A DNA stretch of 64,000 nt from NCBI RefSeq assembly GCF_030815485.1, contig NZ_JAUSWV010000001.1, forward strand, positions 310,001 through 374,000, read 5' to 3'. The translations under genes were made by a program, and so were the position numbers. This document shows, piece by piece, positions 1 to 10,631 of this stretch. The notes beneath the pieces were generated by a model. That model had not been told where the DNA came from. It ran no database searches and saw only the letters and a program-made list of their open reading frames with translations. Origin of the DNA: Streptomyces rishiriensis (GTDB taxonomy: Bacteria; Actinomycetota; Actinomycetes; Streptomycetales; Streptomycetaceae). The number at the start of each line of letters is the position of its first letter. Within the stretch, counting starts at the first letter, position 1.

Positions 1-552
1 CAGATCGAGGGGCCAGTGCTCCTCGTCGGGCACTCCTACGGCGGCGCGGTGATCACCGTCGCCGGACGTGAGGACAACGTGGTGGGACTGGTGTACCTGG
101 CCGCCTACGTCCTCGATGAGGGCGAGAGCCTCGGTGAGCTGCAGGGCCGCTTCCCCGACTCGCCACTGGCCGAAGCTCTGGTCTACACGCCCTTCCCTGT
201 CGCGGGCTCTGACGAGCCGGGCATCGATGTCTCGGTGGACGTCGCCAGGTTCCCTGAAATCTTCGCCGCCGATGTGGACACCGCGCTCACGCGTGTCCTG
301 GCCGTCTCGCAGAGGCCGCTCGCCGGGGTCGCCTTCGGCGAGCCGGCCGGCGCGGCCGCCTGGAAGAACCACCCCGCCTGGGGAATCGTCGCGTCCGCCG
401 ACACGGCCATCAACCCCGAGGTACAGCGGTTCGGATATGAGCGCGCCCAGGCCAAGGTCACCGAGGTCGACTCTTCCCACCTCGTGATGCACGCCAACCC
501 GGCGGTAGTAGTCAGGGTGATCCGTGAGGCACTCGCCTCCGTGCCCCGGTGA
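1..552 (+). CDS. alpha/beta hydrolase, 5'-truncated by window edge
   Basis: The reading frame is open from base 1, so the gene begins outside the window; only the C-terminal 183 residues are present. The nucleophile elbow GHSYGG lies at residues 10-15 of the visible part and supplies the catalytic Ser. A likely catalytic His is in SSHLVMH about 25 residues from the end. This is the layout of small serine alpha/beta hydrolases (esterase-like); the substrate cannot be read from sequence. The stop is followed after 119 bp by another alpha/beta hydrolase on the same strand. Confidence 0.85.
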   Translation, partial: QIEGPVLLVGHSYGGAVITVAGREDNVVGLVYLAAYVLDEGESLGELQGRFPDSPLAEALVYTPFPVAGSDEPGIDVSVDVARFPEIFAADVDTALTRVLAVSQRPLAGVAFGEPAGAAAWKNHPAWGIVASADTAINPEVQRFGYERAQAKVTEVDSSHLVMHANPAVVVRVIREALASVPR

Positions 553-671
553 CGTCGTCAGAACCCGAAGCAAAGCATGGGAAGAGAGCGAAGCTCCAGC
601 TTACGAGTGGGCGGTTCGAAGAACCGACCCGGAAGAGAAAAAGGCCGATCCATCCCCTCCCAGGAGACGTT

Positions 672-1550
672 ATGACCGACAGCAAGCCGGTAGTTCAGCA
701 CCGCACCACCACCATAAATGGTGTCAAGGTTTTCTATCGTGAAGCAGGAGATCCAGCCGCTCCGGCCGTGGTGCTTCTGCACGGTTTTCCTGCCTCGTCT
801 CACATGTTCCGGAATCTGATTCCCGAACTTGCGGACCGCTACCATGTCATCGCTCCCGATCACATAGGATACGGGTTCTCCGACGCGCCCCCCGTCGACG
901 AGTTCGAGTACTCGTTTGAGAATCTGACCACCATCACCCTGGCACTGATCGACCAGCTCGGTCTCCAGAATTTCGCCCTGTACATCCAGGACTACGGAGC
1001 CCCCATCGGGCTGCGCATCGCCAGCCGCAACCCGGACCGGGTGACGGCCCTCCTGGTTCAGTCGGGCAACGCCTATATGGAAGGCTTCACGCCTTTCTGG
1101 GACATTCTCTTCGCACACGCCAAGGACCGACCGGCCAACGAAGCAGCTGTGCGCGAATATCTGACGGCCGAGAAGACACACTGGCAGTACACGCACGGTG
1201 TCCCTGCCGACCGCTTGGACCGGATCGCCCCGGACACCTGGACTCTCGACCAGGCGCTGATGGACCGGCCGGGAAACAAGGAAATACAGCTGCAGATGTT
1301 CTGGGACTACCAGTTCAATCTCCCTGGGTACCCCGATTTCCAGGAGTACTTCCGTAAGCACCAGCCTCCTACGCTGATCACTTGGGGGAAGAACGACGAG
1401 ATCTTCGGCGCCGCCGGAGCGCGCGCCTATGAGCGTGACCTGCCCGACGCGGAGATCCACCTTCTCGACGCGGGCCACTTCGCTCTCGAGTCCCACGGGC
1501 CCGAGATCGCCGGCCTGATCCGCGACTTCCTGGGGCGAGTCATCGTCTGA
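672..1550 (+). CDS. alpha/beta hydrolase, epoxide hydrolase / haloalkane dehalogenase-like
   Basis: A 292-residue alpha/beta hydrolase. The ATG at 672 is preferred over upstream in-frame starts because an AGGAG ribosome site precedes it (662-666). The oxyanion motif HGFP is near residue 34. The nucleophile position reads QDYG, so the nucleophile is Asp rather than Ser; this is typical of soluble epoxide hydrolases and haloalkane dehalogenases. The C-terminal GKNDEIFG and DAGHFALE segments supply the probable acid and the catalytic His. Family level is secure, but epoxide versus haloalkane substrate cannot be settled here. A strong hairpin follows the gene before the next one. Confidence 0.85.
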   Translation: MTDSKPVVQHRTTTINGVKVFYREAGDPAAPAVVLLHGFPASSHMFRNLIPELADRYHVIAPDHIGYGFSDAPPVDEFEYSFENLTTITLALIDQLGLQNFALYIQDYGAPIGLRIASRNPDRVTALLVQSGNAYMEGFTPFWDILFAHAKDRPANEAAVREYLTAEKTHWQYTHGVPADRLDRIAPDTWTLDQALMDRPGNKEIQLQMFWDYQFNLPGYPDFQEYFRKHQPPTLITWGKNDEIFGAAGARAYERDLPDAEIHLLDAGHFALESHGPEIAGLIRDFLGRVIV

Positions 1551-1875
1551 CGGCATCAAGACAACGGGACACTGCCGACCGCGGTGTACGGATACTTCCC
1601 GGCACCTCTTCACCGGTCGAGGCTCAGCCGTCGCCCGGGGCCCTTGCCGACCCAGGTCCCCGGGCATCCTCAGAAACCGACAGAACGGCCGGGGCCTGCT
1701 GTATGGCGACCATGGCCATCCGACACGTCGTCCCTGCCAGGCAGCCAATCCGCGGAGGTGCGCCGCCCAGGGGCGCTCCTCCGCGGGACGGGGACTGGCA
1801 GGCAGCCGCGCCGCTCACAGCCGCCCCCATCGACGCTGGGCGCGCGGTTCATCATCCAATTCTTCGGAGCCCAAT
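1551..1875. other. intergenic region with hairpin
   Basis: No convincing gene lies here. The main feature is the hairpin listed separately at 1750-1786, which is nested inside a weaker outer pairing (CTGCCAG near 1735 with CTGGCAG near 1795). Confidence 0.5.
1750..1786 (+). terminator. candidate intrinsic terminator
   Basis: CCGCGGAG (1750-1757) pairs with CTCCGCGG (1779-1786). An inner GCGCC/GGCGC stem follows across a 2x2 internal loop, with a 7-nt loop at the top. No T-tract follows, as is common for GC-rich actinomycete terminators. The hairpin separates the hydrolase gene from the DUF1348 gene. Confidence 0.55.
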
Positions 1876-2343
1876 ATGCCGAGCAGGCCCCCCGTACCTC
1901 CTTTCACACATGAGTCCGCCGTAGAGAAGGTGCTCAAGGCAGAGAATGCCTGGAACTCCCGGGACCCGCAGCAGGTAGCCCTGGCCTACTCACCGAACAG
2001 TGAATGGCGAAACCGTGCAAGTTTCCTTCGGGGCCGCGAACAGATCTTCGAGTTCCTGACCCAGAAGTGGAATAAAGAAAGGGATTACCGGTTGCTCAAG
2101 GAGCTATGGGCGTTCGACGGCGACCGTATCGCCGTCCGTTTCGCCTATGAATTCCACGACAACTCGGGTAACTGGTACCGCGCATATGGGAATGAAAACT
2201 GGGAGTTCGACGAGGACGGGCTGATGCGACGGCGCATAGCCAGCATCAACGATCTGCGAATCAGCGAGTCCGAACGCAAGTTCTTCTGGCCGCAGGGCCC
2301 CCGTCCAGCGGATCACCCCGGACTCTCCGAACTCGGCCTGTAG
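1876..2343 (+). CDS. DUF1348 family protein (NTF2/SnoaL-like fold)
   Basis: A 155-residue soluble protein whose sequence fits the DUF1348 family of NTF2-like proteins: an N-terminal helix with [10 protein letters not shown], then [27 protein letters not shown] and a C-terminal RIASINDL segment. The ATG at 1876 has GGAG 6 nt upstream. The family is common in soil bacteria and fungi, and its biochemical role is largely unassigned; the fold is a cone-shaped pocket that binds small molecules. It has no signal peptide or membrane segment. Its position behind an alpha/beta hydrolase hints at shared small-molecule metabolism, which is inference. Confidence 0.88.
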   Translation: MPSRPPVPPFTHESAVEKVLKAENAWNSRDPQQVALAYSPNSEWRNRASFLRGREQIFEFLTQKWNKERDYRLLKELWAFDGDRIAVRFAYEFHDNSGNWYRAYGNENWEFDEDGLMRRRIASINDLRISESERKFFWPQGPRPADHPGLSELGL

Positions 2344-3963
<1,620 letters not shown>

Positions 3964-4021
3964 AGGTGATCGGCATTGTCGGCCCTCTCCCTTCTCGACG
4001 TGCGTTGACCGCACCGGTGAG

Positions 4022-4260
4022 AACGACACACTGAGGCAGCTCGCGGCCGGCTTGGGTATCAGCCGGGATACCGCTGATACCTGGGTCGACGCGGTGGCCG
4101 GTCGTCTGGGCGCAGCCGTCCCCGGGCCGACCTGTGCACTCAGGTCCACCCATGCCCGTTACGTGCTGCTGGACGGGATTCTCGCCGAGATCGCCAGGCC
4201 GGGTGCATGACCTGACCGCGGCCCGTCGACACCGGATCACCGCCACGTGCACCCCTGGGC
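4022..4260 (+). pseudogene. IS5-family transposase relic (N-terminal part)
   Basis: In one frame from 4022 the translation reads LRQLAAGLGISRDTADTW, then ARYVLLDGILAEIAR, which are the helix-turn-helix and first DDE-domain strand of IS5-type transposases. At about 4200 the match continues in another frame as GRVHDLTAARRHRI, the later G-[SR]-VHD block of the same family. The stretch that normally lies between these blocks (SGKHxxHGxNxQ) is missing. This is therefore an internally deleted, frameshifted remnant. No terminal inverted repeats were found. Confidence 0.75.
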
Positions 4261-4265
4261 ATCCC

Positions 4266-4529
4266 GATACCGTCCCACCACGGCTGCCAGGGAGCCGGTG
4301 GCAGGGCGCCGCCGTCGGCCTCGGGATAGTGATGACTGCCAGGTTCGGGGGCGGTCCAGCCTGCGCCGCACCAGCCCCTGGCACCCAGGAGACGTGTCGC
4401 CCAGTGCACGACGAGGTGAAGTTCTCCGTAAGGAGACTGGTGGTACTGCCCGCGGTAACGTTCGATGCTTTCCCTGTACACCGCGGTGAGGCTGAAGCAA
4501 GGCAGCTTCGGGACCAGACTCGGCGATTC
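4266..4529 (-). pseudogene. unidentified coding fragment
   Basis: A stretch of about 88 codons reads like natural protein: LPCFSLTAVYRESIERYRG, then YGELHLVVHWATRLLGARG and a Pro/Trp-rich end (PPAPWQPWW). It sits inside a longer open frame (4140-4700) whose ends look like noise. No start with a ribosome site was found. I do not recognise the family. It may be the decayed remainder of a gene interrupted by the neighbouring transposase. Confidence 0.28.
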
Positions 4530-5355
4530 GACTGCGCCGGCACTTGGGGCCGTCGACCTCGACGTCGGCTGCCAGCCGCCCCGCACTCCGCCGGATACCA
4601 GGCGTTGCCAGGTCGTCGTAGACGGGTGTGCCCGGTCCGTGTCTGTCGTTGCGCCGATTTCATGGCGGAGGTGGAGCAAGCGCCCGGCCTCATGGAGCAA
4701 CTGCGCGAGCTCGGCGTGCAGCTCGCCGCGAGGAGCTGCTACTCGCGTTCAGAGCTCTGCAGCGGCGCGGTTCCGTGCGCGTGGACGCCGACGTGTACCT
4801 GGTCGTGAGCCTCTGCTTCGGAAGTTGCCTCGCCGACTGTCTCCGAGTCGGTGGTGACGTTCCCGAGAGGTTCGCCGAACGCGTCGTGGCAAGGGTCTGG
4901 CCGTGAGGGAATCGATGACCGCACCGTCGCTGCGCTTCGCGCCGTTTCCCCGAGGGTGGAAGTTGAAGCGTCGGATCGTGCCGTGGCCCGGCAGGTCGGA
5001 CGGCGATGACCGGGCCACGGCCAGATTCGCTCCGACCGTGCACTGCCGGAGCGAGGGGAGGCTCAGGGGTTGCTGCCCTCCGTGACGAGTGGCCCGGCAG
5101 GCAACTCACCCCTGTGTATCGTCCTCCAGTCATTAGCTACGTACGACAGGGCGAGTGGGTTCTATCGAATCTGCGGGCATCTTCGGTTCCGTGCCCACGA
5201 CCGCAGCTCACCCTGACAACTTCGGCCTGGTGCCTGACCCACTGGACGTCCTCGTGCCCCTGCTCGTGAGCCGCTCTGGCTTGAAGGCGTCCGAGCTCAG
5301 TGACGGCTCGAAGCGAGCAGCGCGGCACCAGGTTGCCAGACGGCTCGAAGAGCGG

Positions 5356-6762
5356 TCAGGGAGTGGCCGGTGACGTTGGCAGCGTGCCCAGCCGCAATCG
5401 GTTCGCAGACGCCGGTGCCAGCTCCGCCGCGATCGTGAGCGCAGAGTAAAGGGCGCTTTCCTGACTGTCCACATCGAAGACGTGGCTGCCGGCGAACCAC
5501 AGTCCGTCAGCGCCGTTACGACGCTGCAGTTGCCCCTGTGCCTGGATGAAGTCGGGCGTGATCAAGGGATGACGGAAATCCATGCTGGCCAGGAGCTGCT
5601 TCGGCTCCTCGCGCCGGTGCAGCACCCAGCTCTTGTACACGGGGGCATCACCGCGCAGCCGCGCATAGGAGATCGATGCCTCGCAGTACTCACCGTCGCG
5701 GGTGATGTTGAAAGAAGACCAGTCCGCTGGAGAAGCGGGCATGTAGATCGGGTCTCGGTGGATAGCGATTCGCGCCGGCATGTAACGGAAACGGCTGTAG
5801 GCGCTAAAGAGCGGTTCGGCTTGGGGCAGTTGCGCCACCAGCGCTGCGGCGGGCTCGGGGGGCAGGGCGAGAACGACCTGGTCGGCAAGGTGGACTCGCC
5901 CCTGAGAGTCGGTGATTTCATAGCAGTCGCCGCTACGGAGAAGTGCGACGGCCCGCGTGTTGACCCGCGTGGTGACGCTGGTGCATTCGTCAGCCAGAGT
6001 CGAAACGACCGCCTGCAGTCCGTCGCGAGCATTGACGTATTCGGTCTTGTCATTGACGAGCGGACGGACGGCGAGCGCCAGCGCCGCCCGCGCCGAAAAC
6101 TCCTTGGCCTGACTGATCGTGGCGCCGTTCACCGAGGCCACGTACGGATAGACGAAGCTTTCCTTCAGCGTCTCGTCGACCGACATCGCCTCGACGAGGT
6201 CGGCGACGGTGGTGCTCCAGTCTCGGCGTGCCTCGAGATCTCTGGCTCTGTCCATCAGTTCCGCCACTGCCTGCAGTGCCGGCAGGTACTGCAGCAGATC
6301 GGTGATGGGCCGGTCAGCGCTGGGCGACACCATGAGGGGTGTCGGCACCCCGTACTGGAACACAGTGTTGTCCAGCTGATTCGGCACTGTGGGGACCTGC
6401 AGAACCGACGTCACGAGCTTGTTGTAGATCGGATGGGAGTACGGCCCGAAGAACTGTGCTCCGATGTCCACCATCACGTGGTGACCATCGACGTCGACAG
6501 GCACGCTGGTCGCGTGACCGCCCAACGAGGGTGCCGCCTCAAGCAGTGTCACGTCGTGCCGGCCGTCGAGCAGCCAGGCGGTCGCAACGCCGGCGATACC
6601 GCCTCCGATGACCACGACTCGCTGCCGTGTGGACACTGCCGTCGCGGCATGGGCGGGCTTCGCGCCGACCGCGATGCCTGTCAGCACCGCAGCCGCGCCC
6701 AAGCCGGCCGCGGTCACGAGGCTCCGCCTCGAAATCTGAGATCCAACAGCTTCATGAGGCAT
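5356..6762 (-). CDS. Tat-exported FAD-dependent amine oxidase-like oxidoreductase
   Basis: A 468-residue flavoprotein. The ATG at 6762 is chosen because AAAGG lies 8 nt upstream. A Tat signal opens the protein: SRRSLVTAAGLGAAAV near residues 11-26, then PAHA as a probable cleavage site. The dinucleotide-binding motif GGGIAG follows near residue 55, with LLEAAPSLGG behind it. The C-terminal LWFAGSH and SALYSALTIAAELA segments fit the second flavin-contact region of the NAD(P)-binding Rossmann amine oxidase family. It would act outside the cytoplasm after folding with FAD. The substrate is unknown. A possible small ORF overlaps its start, and an ECF-like promoter lies about 400 bp upstream. Confidence 0.85.
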   Translation of the reverse strand: MPHEAVGSQISRRSLVTAAGLGAAAVLTGIAVGAKPAHAATAVSTRQRVVVIGGGIAGVATAWLLDGRHDVTLLEAAPSLGGHATSVPVDVDGHHVMVDIGAQFFGPYSHPIYNKLVTSVLQVPTVPNQLDNTVFQYGVPTPLMVSPSADRPITDLLQYLPALQAVAELMDRARDLEARRDWSTTVADLVEAMSVDETLKESFVYPYVASVNGATISQAKEFSARAALALAVRPLVNDKTEYVNARDGLQAVVSTLADECTSVTTRVNTRAVALLRSGDCYEITDSQGRVHLADQVVLALPPEPAAALVAQLPQAEPLFSAYSRFRYMPARIAIHRDPIYMPASPADWSSFNITRDGEYCEASISYARLRGDAPVYKSWVLHRREEPKQLLASMDFRHPLITPDFIQAQGQLQRRNGADGLWFAGSHVFDVDSQESALYSALTIAAELAPASANRLRLGTLPTSPATP

Positions 6763-7108
6763 GAAAGACACCTTTCGTTGTTGTCGCACGGGAGCTCGGC
6801 AGCACCGTCAGACGCGACAGCGCGGACACCGCACCGCGGGAAGTCATCTCCCGCTGCCGAGCTCCTGCGCGCGTCGGGGAGGGGACCGGTGCGGCGGTCG
6901 CGGGCACGCTGGAGATCGGCCCGCTCCCGGGCATGGACGCGTGCCGCATGACGAGCGCCGACGTAGGTGGGGACTGCCCGCCGCGTGTCACGATCAGCAC
7001 ACTTCCTCGCGGGAACTGGATGAGATGCGGTGTGTGGCGCTTCGGAACAATCCCGTGCATCGCTCTTGGCGTGGTCGCGCCGGCCGCTGCCGCATCGCCT
7101 GCTGTCAC
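6752..7108 (-). CDS. possible small protein upstream of amine oxidase
   Basis: A 118-codon frame starts at GTG 7108, 3 nt after AAGGAG, and its stop overlaps the first codons of the amine oxidase. About 80 percent of third positions are G or C, which is compatible with translation. The product is Ala/Pro/Ser/Thr-rich with no domain I recognise. It would be the first gene after the ECF-like promoter at 7158-7182. It could equally be a non-coding leader. Confidence 0.3.
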   Translation of the reverse strand: MTAGDAAAAGATTPRAMHGIVPKRHTPHLIQFPRGSVLIVTRGGQSPPTSALVMRHASMPGSGPISSVPATAAPVPSPTRAGARQREMTSRGAVSALSRLTVLPSSRATTTKGVFHAS

Positions 7109-7505
7109 TTGCTCCTTGCTCGCTGCCGCTGCTGCGACGGCCAGGGTCGCTACTACAACGCATCGCGGCGAAGGAAGGTTCAGGGGTTCAGGCCCCACCT
7201 GGGCTGACGGCGCCGGGTGGTGAGAAGGCGGGCCCGAGGTATGGAGCGCACTGGGCCTGGAGTGGAGCCCCGGAGCAGATCGCCACCATCTCAGGACGCG
7301 CTGGCTTCATCGTCCCGAGCGGCATCTCCTCTCTGTCACGAGACCATCTGCCGTGCCCACCGCCAAGGCGCCAAGGGCGGCTTGAGCAGGACCTGACCAG
7401 GAAGACTCCGCACTGGCCGGCAGCTGAGAAACATCTCCGCCGACCTGATCCGTGCATGCCCCGATTCGTTGCACCCGCCGTCATGGCCCGCCAGTCCTGA
7501 TCCGT
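6763..7505. other. intergenic region, mostly unassigned
   Basis: It contains the uncertain minus-strand ORF at 6752-7108 and the ECF-like promoter at 7158-7182. From 7183 to 7505 I see no gene, hairpin or repeat worth naming. Confidence 0.4.
7158..7182 (-). promoter_or_regulatory. ECF-type promoter, TGAACC-N16-CGT
   Basis: On the minus strand TGAACC (7182-7177) is followed by exactly 16 bp and then CGT (7160-7158). It matches the elements before the two lipoprotein genes. It faces the small ORF at 6752-7108 and the amine oxidase gene, about 50 and 395 bp downstream respectively. The distance to the oxidase makes the target less certain. Confidence 0.45.
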
Positions 7506-7751
7506 CTACTGCAAGTAGCTCTCGACGGCCGAAGCGGACCTGGGGACGGCGTCGTCGGGGTCTTCTCCGAAGTCCCGCTTCGCGCGTCGTTGCCGGAGGA
7601 GATCCCAGCACTGGTCGAGTTCCACCTCGGCCGCGTGCAGTTCCTGGCGCTCGGTGCGTTCGTCCAGAGCGCCGGCCTCCCGGCGGCCGCGCAACGTGTG
7701 TTCACGATCGACCAGTGCGGCGATCCGGCTCAAGATGTTGTCTTCGTTCAC
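7506..7751 (-). CDS. DUF2630 family protein
   Basis: An 81-residue protein beginning MNEDNILSRIAALVDREH and ending in SAVESYLQ. The central ELDQCWDLLRQRRAKRD motif is the hallmark of DUF2630, a small helical family found mainly in actinobacteria and of unknown function. Length and all conserved blocks are intact. It is probably a compact, mostly helical cytoplasmic protein. It shares orientation with the PNPOx-like gene upstream but is separated by about 330 bp. Confidence 0.88.
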   Translation of the reverse strand: MNEDNILSRIAALVDREHTLRGRREAGALDERTERQELHAAEVELDQCWDLLRQRRAKRDFGEDPDDAVPRSASAVESYLQ

Positions 7752-8079
7752 TGATTCTCCTCAAGACGCCCAGGCTTTCAGGCCGGGGACGAAAGGAAGC
7801 TCCCGCGTCGCGGGGCATGGAACAGGGCAATGGACGGGCGGACAAGCTGTTGTCACCGCCCACCGGTTCGAGCGCGGCCTCCCGCAGAGGACGATCTCGG
7901 AGGGCGAGCAGTGAGCGGGAGCCAAGGGGGTGCCGCTCAGTCGGGCCGGTTTCGACGGGGGCGTGGCTGCGAAATTGTTGCCAGGCAGGCGAGACTCGCT
8001 TCTCGCTTCGCGGGCGTCAGCCTTGCAGACGGCGCGTGAGCGCTCCTCCGCTGGTTGTCGCGGCAGCTGAGGGCAGTAT
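7752..8079. other. intergenic region, nothing identified
   Basis: Open frames run through this 328-bp gap, but none shows a family motif, a ribosome site with start, or codon bias that stands out from its antisense frame. Confidence 0.4.
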
Positions 8080-8805
8080 TCAGGAGTCCGGCTGGAGTGC
8101 CGCCATCCGGGTACGAAGAACCTCGTTCTCGGCCTCCAGGGCGTCGACGCGGTCCCGAAGGGGCTGCACTGCGGACGCCACTTCCTCAGCCGTGTAGCGC
8201 GGAGTGATGTGCTGGGGGCAGTTCCAGTCGAAGGCGGTGATCTGGACGCGCACCTCGCGTTCCACGATCGCCCTGTACCCAGGAATCCCTGATGTTCCTG
8301 CTGAGGGTCCTCGGTGGCGTATGTCGTCGATGGTCGCGATGCCGAAGATCTTGAGGCGCGCCTGGCGGGCGTAGTCCATGAAGATGATGGATACGCGCGG
8401 GTCGTACGCCACATTGCCCGTGCTGATGTACTGACGATTGCCTCGGAAGTCGGGCCAGGCCAGAGTGTGCTCGTCAGGGGTCGTGACGAAGCCCTGTGGG
8501 CCGCCGCGGAACTGGACGTACGGTCGGCCATCGGCGGCGACTGTCGCCAGGTAGAAGCCGTCCTGCTCGGCGATGAAGTCCCGTTCGGCGCTGCCCAGCG
8601 GGTCCTTGATCTGGTCGAGCGCCTTGATCTCCGCGGATTCGTTGATCGAGGCTGCGTCTGTTTCCCTGTCCGCCGGACGTCTACCCGTACGCCTCGGGCC
8701 GGAAGGCGTCCGGTCTGTGCGCTCGACCGCTCTCCGGCTGCCGTAGTGGTTCTGCGCTTCCACAACCGGCTCGGTGAAAGCAATTGCATAGTAGTTTCGG
8801 CTCAT
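8080..8805 (-). CDS. pyridoxamine 5'-phosphate oxidase-like FMN-binding protein
   Basis: A 241-residue protein. The ATG at 8805 has AGGAGG 6 nt upstream, which decides the start. The PNPOx-like split barrel covers the middle: ERDFIAEQDGFYLATVAADGRP, then QFRGGPQGF, RQYISTGNVAYDPRVSIIFMDY and RLKIFGIA. This fold binds FMN or F420 and is used by many reductases and oxidases besides the vitamin B6 enzyme. The last 30 residues (RDRVDALEAENEVLRTRM) have leucines at heptad spacing and look like a short coiled coil, suggesting oligomerisation. The true PNPOx substrate-binding C-terminus is missing, so a B6 role is unlikely. Confidence 0.85.
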   Translation of the reverse strand: MSRNYYAIAFTEPVVEAQNHYGSRRAVERTDRTPSGPRRTGRRPADRETDAASINESAEIKALDQIKDPLGSAERDFIAEQDGFYLATVAADGRPYVQFRGGPQGFVTTPDEHTLAWPDFRGNRQYISTGNVAYDPRVSIIFMDYARQARLKIFGIATIDDIRHRGPSAGTSGIPGYRAIVEREVRVQITAFDWNCPQHITPRYTAEEVASAVQPLRDRVDALEAENEVLRTRMAALQPDS

Positions 8806-9824
8806 TTGTTCCTCCTGGCCGGTGCGAGCTTCGTGCCCGCCGTCTGCTTGGTTCTTCACGTTGTGTCGAGGCGGCGTCCGCCCGCGTTGCCGGAGATGGA
8901 TGACGGGTCGTCACAGTGACGCGGCTACCAGCGGGAGGGCGTCCAGGCGGGTGAGAGAGTCGGCCGTGCGAAGTCGCCGCACAGGGATGGGTCTGCACGG
9001 TGCCTCCTTGGTGGACGACGCGATCAGGCGGTGTGTCCACGAAGTCTGAGCCCGCGGACTTACCCCCTTGTGCATGAACAGTTGAGCGGGAATCACCTCA
9101 GGCGGTCTTCCCTCGCCTGAACAGTGCGGGCAAGGGCGGCACTGGGTTCGGGTGCCGCCGATGCCGCCGGCGTGGAAGAAGGCGCCCATGGCCGGCCAAG
9201 GCATGGCGCCGGGTGGGGTGGCCGATCAGGTTGTTGCAGTCGGCAGGTTGCGGCCCACGGGGGTGCGGCTGAAGGACCTCTCGGCACTCAGCGGGCCGGG
9301 ACCAGCGGTGAGCGTGCGGACCATTGCGGCCTCACGGGACGGCTCCGCGGCAGTGGTGGCTGACGCTGATCGGCTACACCGAGGCGGGCCACGACCGGCC
9401 ACGACCGCATGCCTGCGCCGACGTTCCACAGGGCCGCTGATCAGCTCGTCCGGCACGCGCGCCCGTTCGGGGGACGCGTCTGCCGTTGCGCGACCAGGCC
9501 TGGACAGCCGGAGTGAGCTCGCACGCGTTCCAGGATTCCTTCACTCTTCGTCCACCGCGTGCTCCTAGATTCCTCTCGGGAATGAGGGGCCGTGCTCGCC
9601 AGGAGGGCTTTGGCACGCACACCGCTGGCGCGATCGACATCGTCGGCCCGCTGTACCCCGCAACCTCCCGCTGTTCTGCGGGAGGTTGCCCGTTCCACGG
9701 ATGAACCGCCACCCGTACAGACGCCCGGGAAAGCCGCCGCGCGGCCCCTTTGCGCGACCGCTCCCAGCGGCTGTCCGACGGGCCCGCGCCATGTTCGGCT
9801 GATCAGCAGCCGAGCCAAAACGAG
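8806..9824. other. 1-kb intergenic region, no gene identified
   Basis: Several overlapping open frames exist on both strands, but none has a recognisable domain, a convincing ribosome site or clear codon bias. The only structure noted is the perfect hairpin at 9661-9688, upstream of the isochorismatase-like gene. Confidence 0.4.
9661..9688 (+). terminator. perfect 11-bp hairpin upstream of isochorismatase-like gene
   Basis: CAACCTCCCGC (9661-9671) pairs perfectly with GCGGGAGGTTG (9678-9688) over a 6-nt loop. No T-tract follows. It may end an unseen upstream transcript or be a leader structure of the gene starting at 9825, about 135 bp downstream. Confidence 0.45.
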
Positions 9825-10499
9825 ATGGAATTCGACATGTTCAATATCGCGAATGTCAAGGCAGCTCCGAGCCCGGACCTCCTGAGTCCTGACAACTCGG
9901 TGATGATGTTCGTCGATCACCAGCCGCAGATGTTCTTCGGCGCCGGCAACGGGGACCGCACCGCTGTCATCAATGCCACCGTGGGCCTGGCGAAGGCGGC
10001 GAAGGTGTTCGACGTACCCGTGGTCCTCACCACCGTGGCCGCCGAGTCGTTCTCCGGTCCGATCATGCCGCAGCTGGTCGAGGTCTTCCCGGGCCACGAG
10101 GTCCTCGACCGCACCACGATGAACCCGTGGGAGGAGGGCTCGATCGTCGAAGCGGTCAAGGCAACCGGCCGCAAGAAGATCATCATTGCGGGTCTGTGGA
10201 CCGAGGTGTGCATCGTGCTTCCGGCTCTGTCCGCACTCAGACAGGGCTACGAGGTCTACGTGGTGGCCGACGCCTGCGCCGGAGTCACTCCGCAGGCCCA
10301 CGAGCATGCCATTCAGCGCATGATCAGTGCCGGCGCGGTGCCGGTGACCTGGCTTCAGGTCCTGCTCGAGCTGCAGCGTGACTGGGGGCGCGACAAGACG
10401 TACGGCCCCGTCACGGACATCGTCAGGGAGCACGGCGGCGCCTACGGCCTTGGACTTGTCTACGCCGACGCCATCACCGGGGCCCACGCAGCGGGCTGA
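9825..10499 (+). CDS. isochorismatase-family hydrolase (YcaC-like)
   Basis: A 224-residue cysteine hydrolase. The catalytic Asp is in MMFVDHQPQMFF near residue 30 and the nucleophilic Cys is in AGLWTEVCIVLPALSA near residue 127, followed by VYVVADACAGVTP. This layout, including the TEVC cysteine and RMISAGAVPVTW, fits the YcaC-type branch, whose members are mostly of unknown substrate. ATG 9825 is used; ATG 9837, four codons later, is also possible and has a slightly better purine-rich region before it. The next two genes on this strand (DUF1275 and an amidohydrolase) may belong to the same function. Confidence 0.88.
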   Translation: MEFDMFNIANVKAAPSPDLLSPDNSVMMFVDHQPQMFFGAGNGDRTAVINATVGLAKAAKVFDVPVVLTTVAAESFSGPIMPQLVEVFPGHEVLDRTTMNPWEEGSIVEAVKATGRKKIIIAGLWTEVCIVLPALSALRQGYEVYVVADACAGVTPQAHEHAIQRMISAGAVPVTWLQVLLELQRDWGRDKTYGPVTDIVREHGGAYGLGLVYADAITGAHAAG

Positions 10500-10558
10500 G
10501 CTGCCGAGCCGGTGCCGCTCCGGGACCCAGAGCCCGGGGCCGGCGCCGCCTCCGGTGG

Positions 10559-10587
10559 CGGGCCCGGCCCCAGACGGGCCGGGCCCG
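10559..10587 (+). terminator. strong GC-rich terminator hairpin
   Basis: A 12-bp perfect stem: CGGGCCCGGCCC (10559-10570) with GGGCCGGGCCCG (10576-10587) over a 5-nt loop, 60 bp after the isochorismatase-like stop. No T-run follows. It would separate that gene from the DUF1275 gene, or attenuate read-through. Confidence 0.65.
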
Positions 10588-10631
10588 GGTTCGAGCACAC
10601 GAACCGCGCGGGCCTGACCAAGGAAACAACT

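Larger units (their letters stand above)
3964..5355. other. degenerate region with relics
   Basis: About 1.4 kb without an intact recognisable gene. It holds a transposase relic (4022-4260) and a protein-like minus-strand fragment (4266-4529). A 72-codon plus-strand ORF at 5155-5373 (GTG start, moderate third-position GC, central segment PDPLDVLVPLLVSRSG) may be a further gene remnant; I do not recognise it. Confidence 0.5.

Noticed and set aside
7761..8789. 342-codon minus-strand open frame
   Set aside because: It is antisense-like noise in another frame of the PNPOx-like gene, Ser/Arg-rich with no domain.
9702..9730. TGAACC upstream of the isochorismatase-like gene
   Set aside because: No CGT lies at 15-17 bp; the only CGT is 7 bp away.
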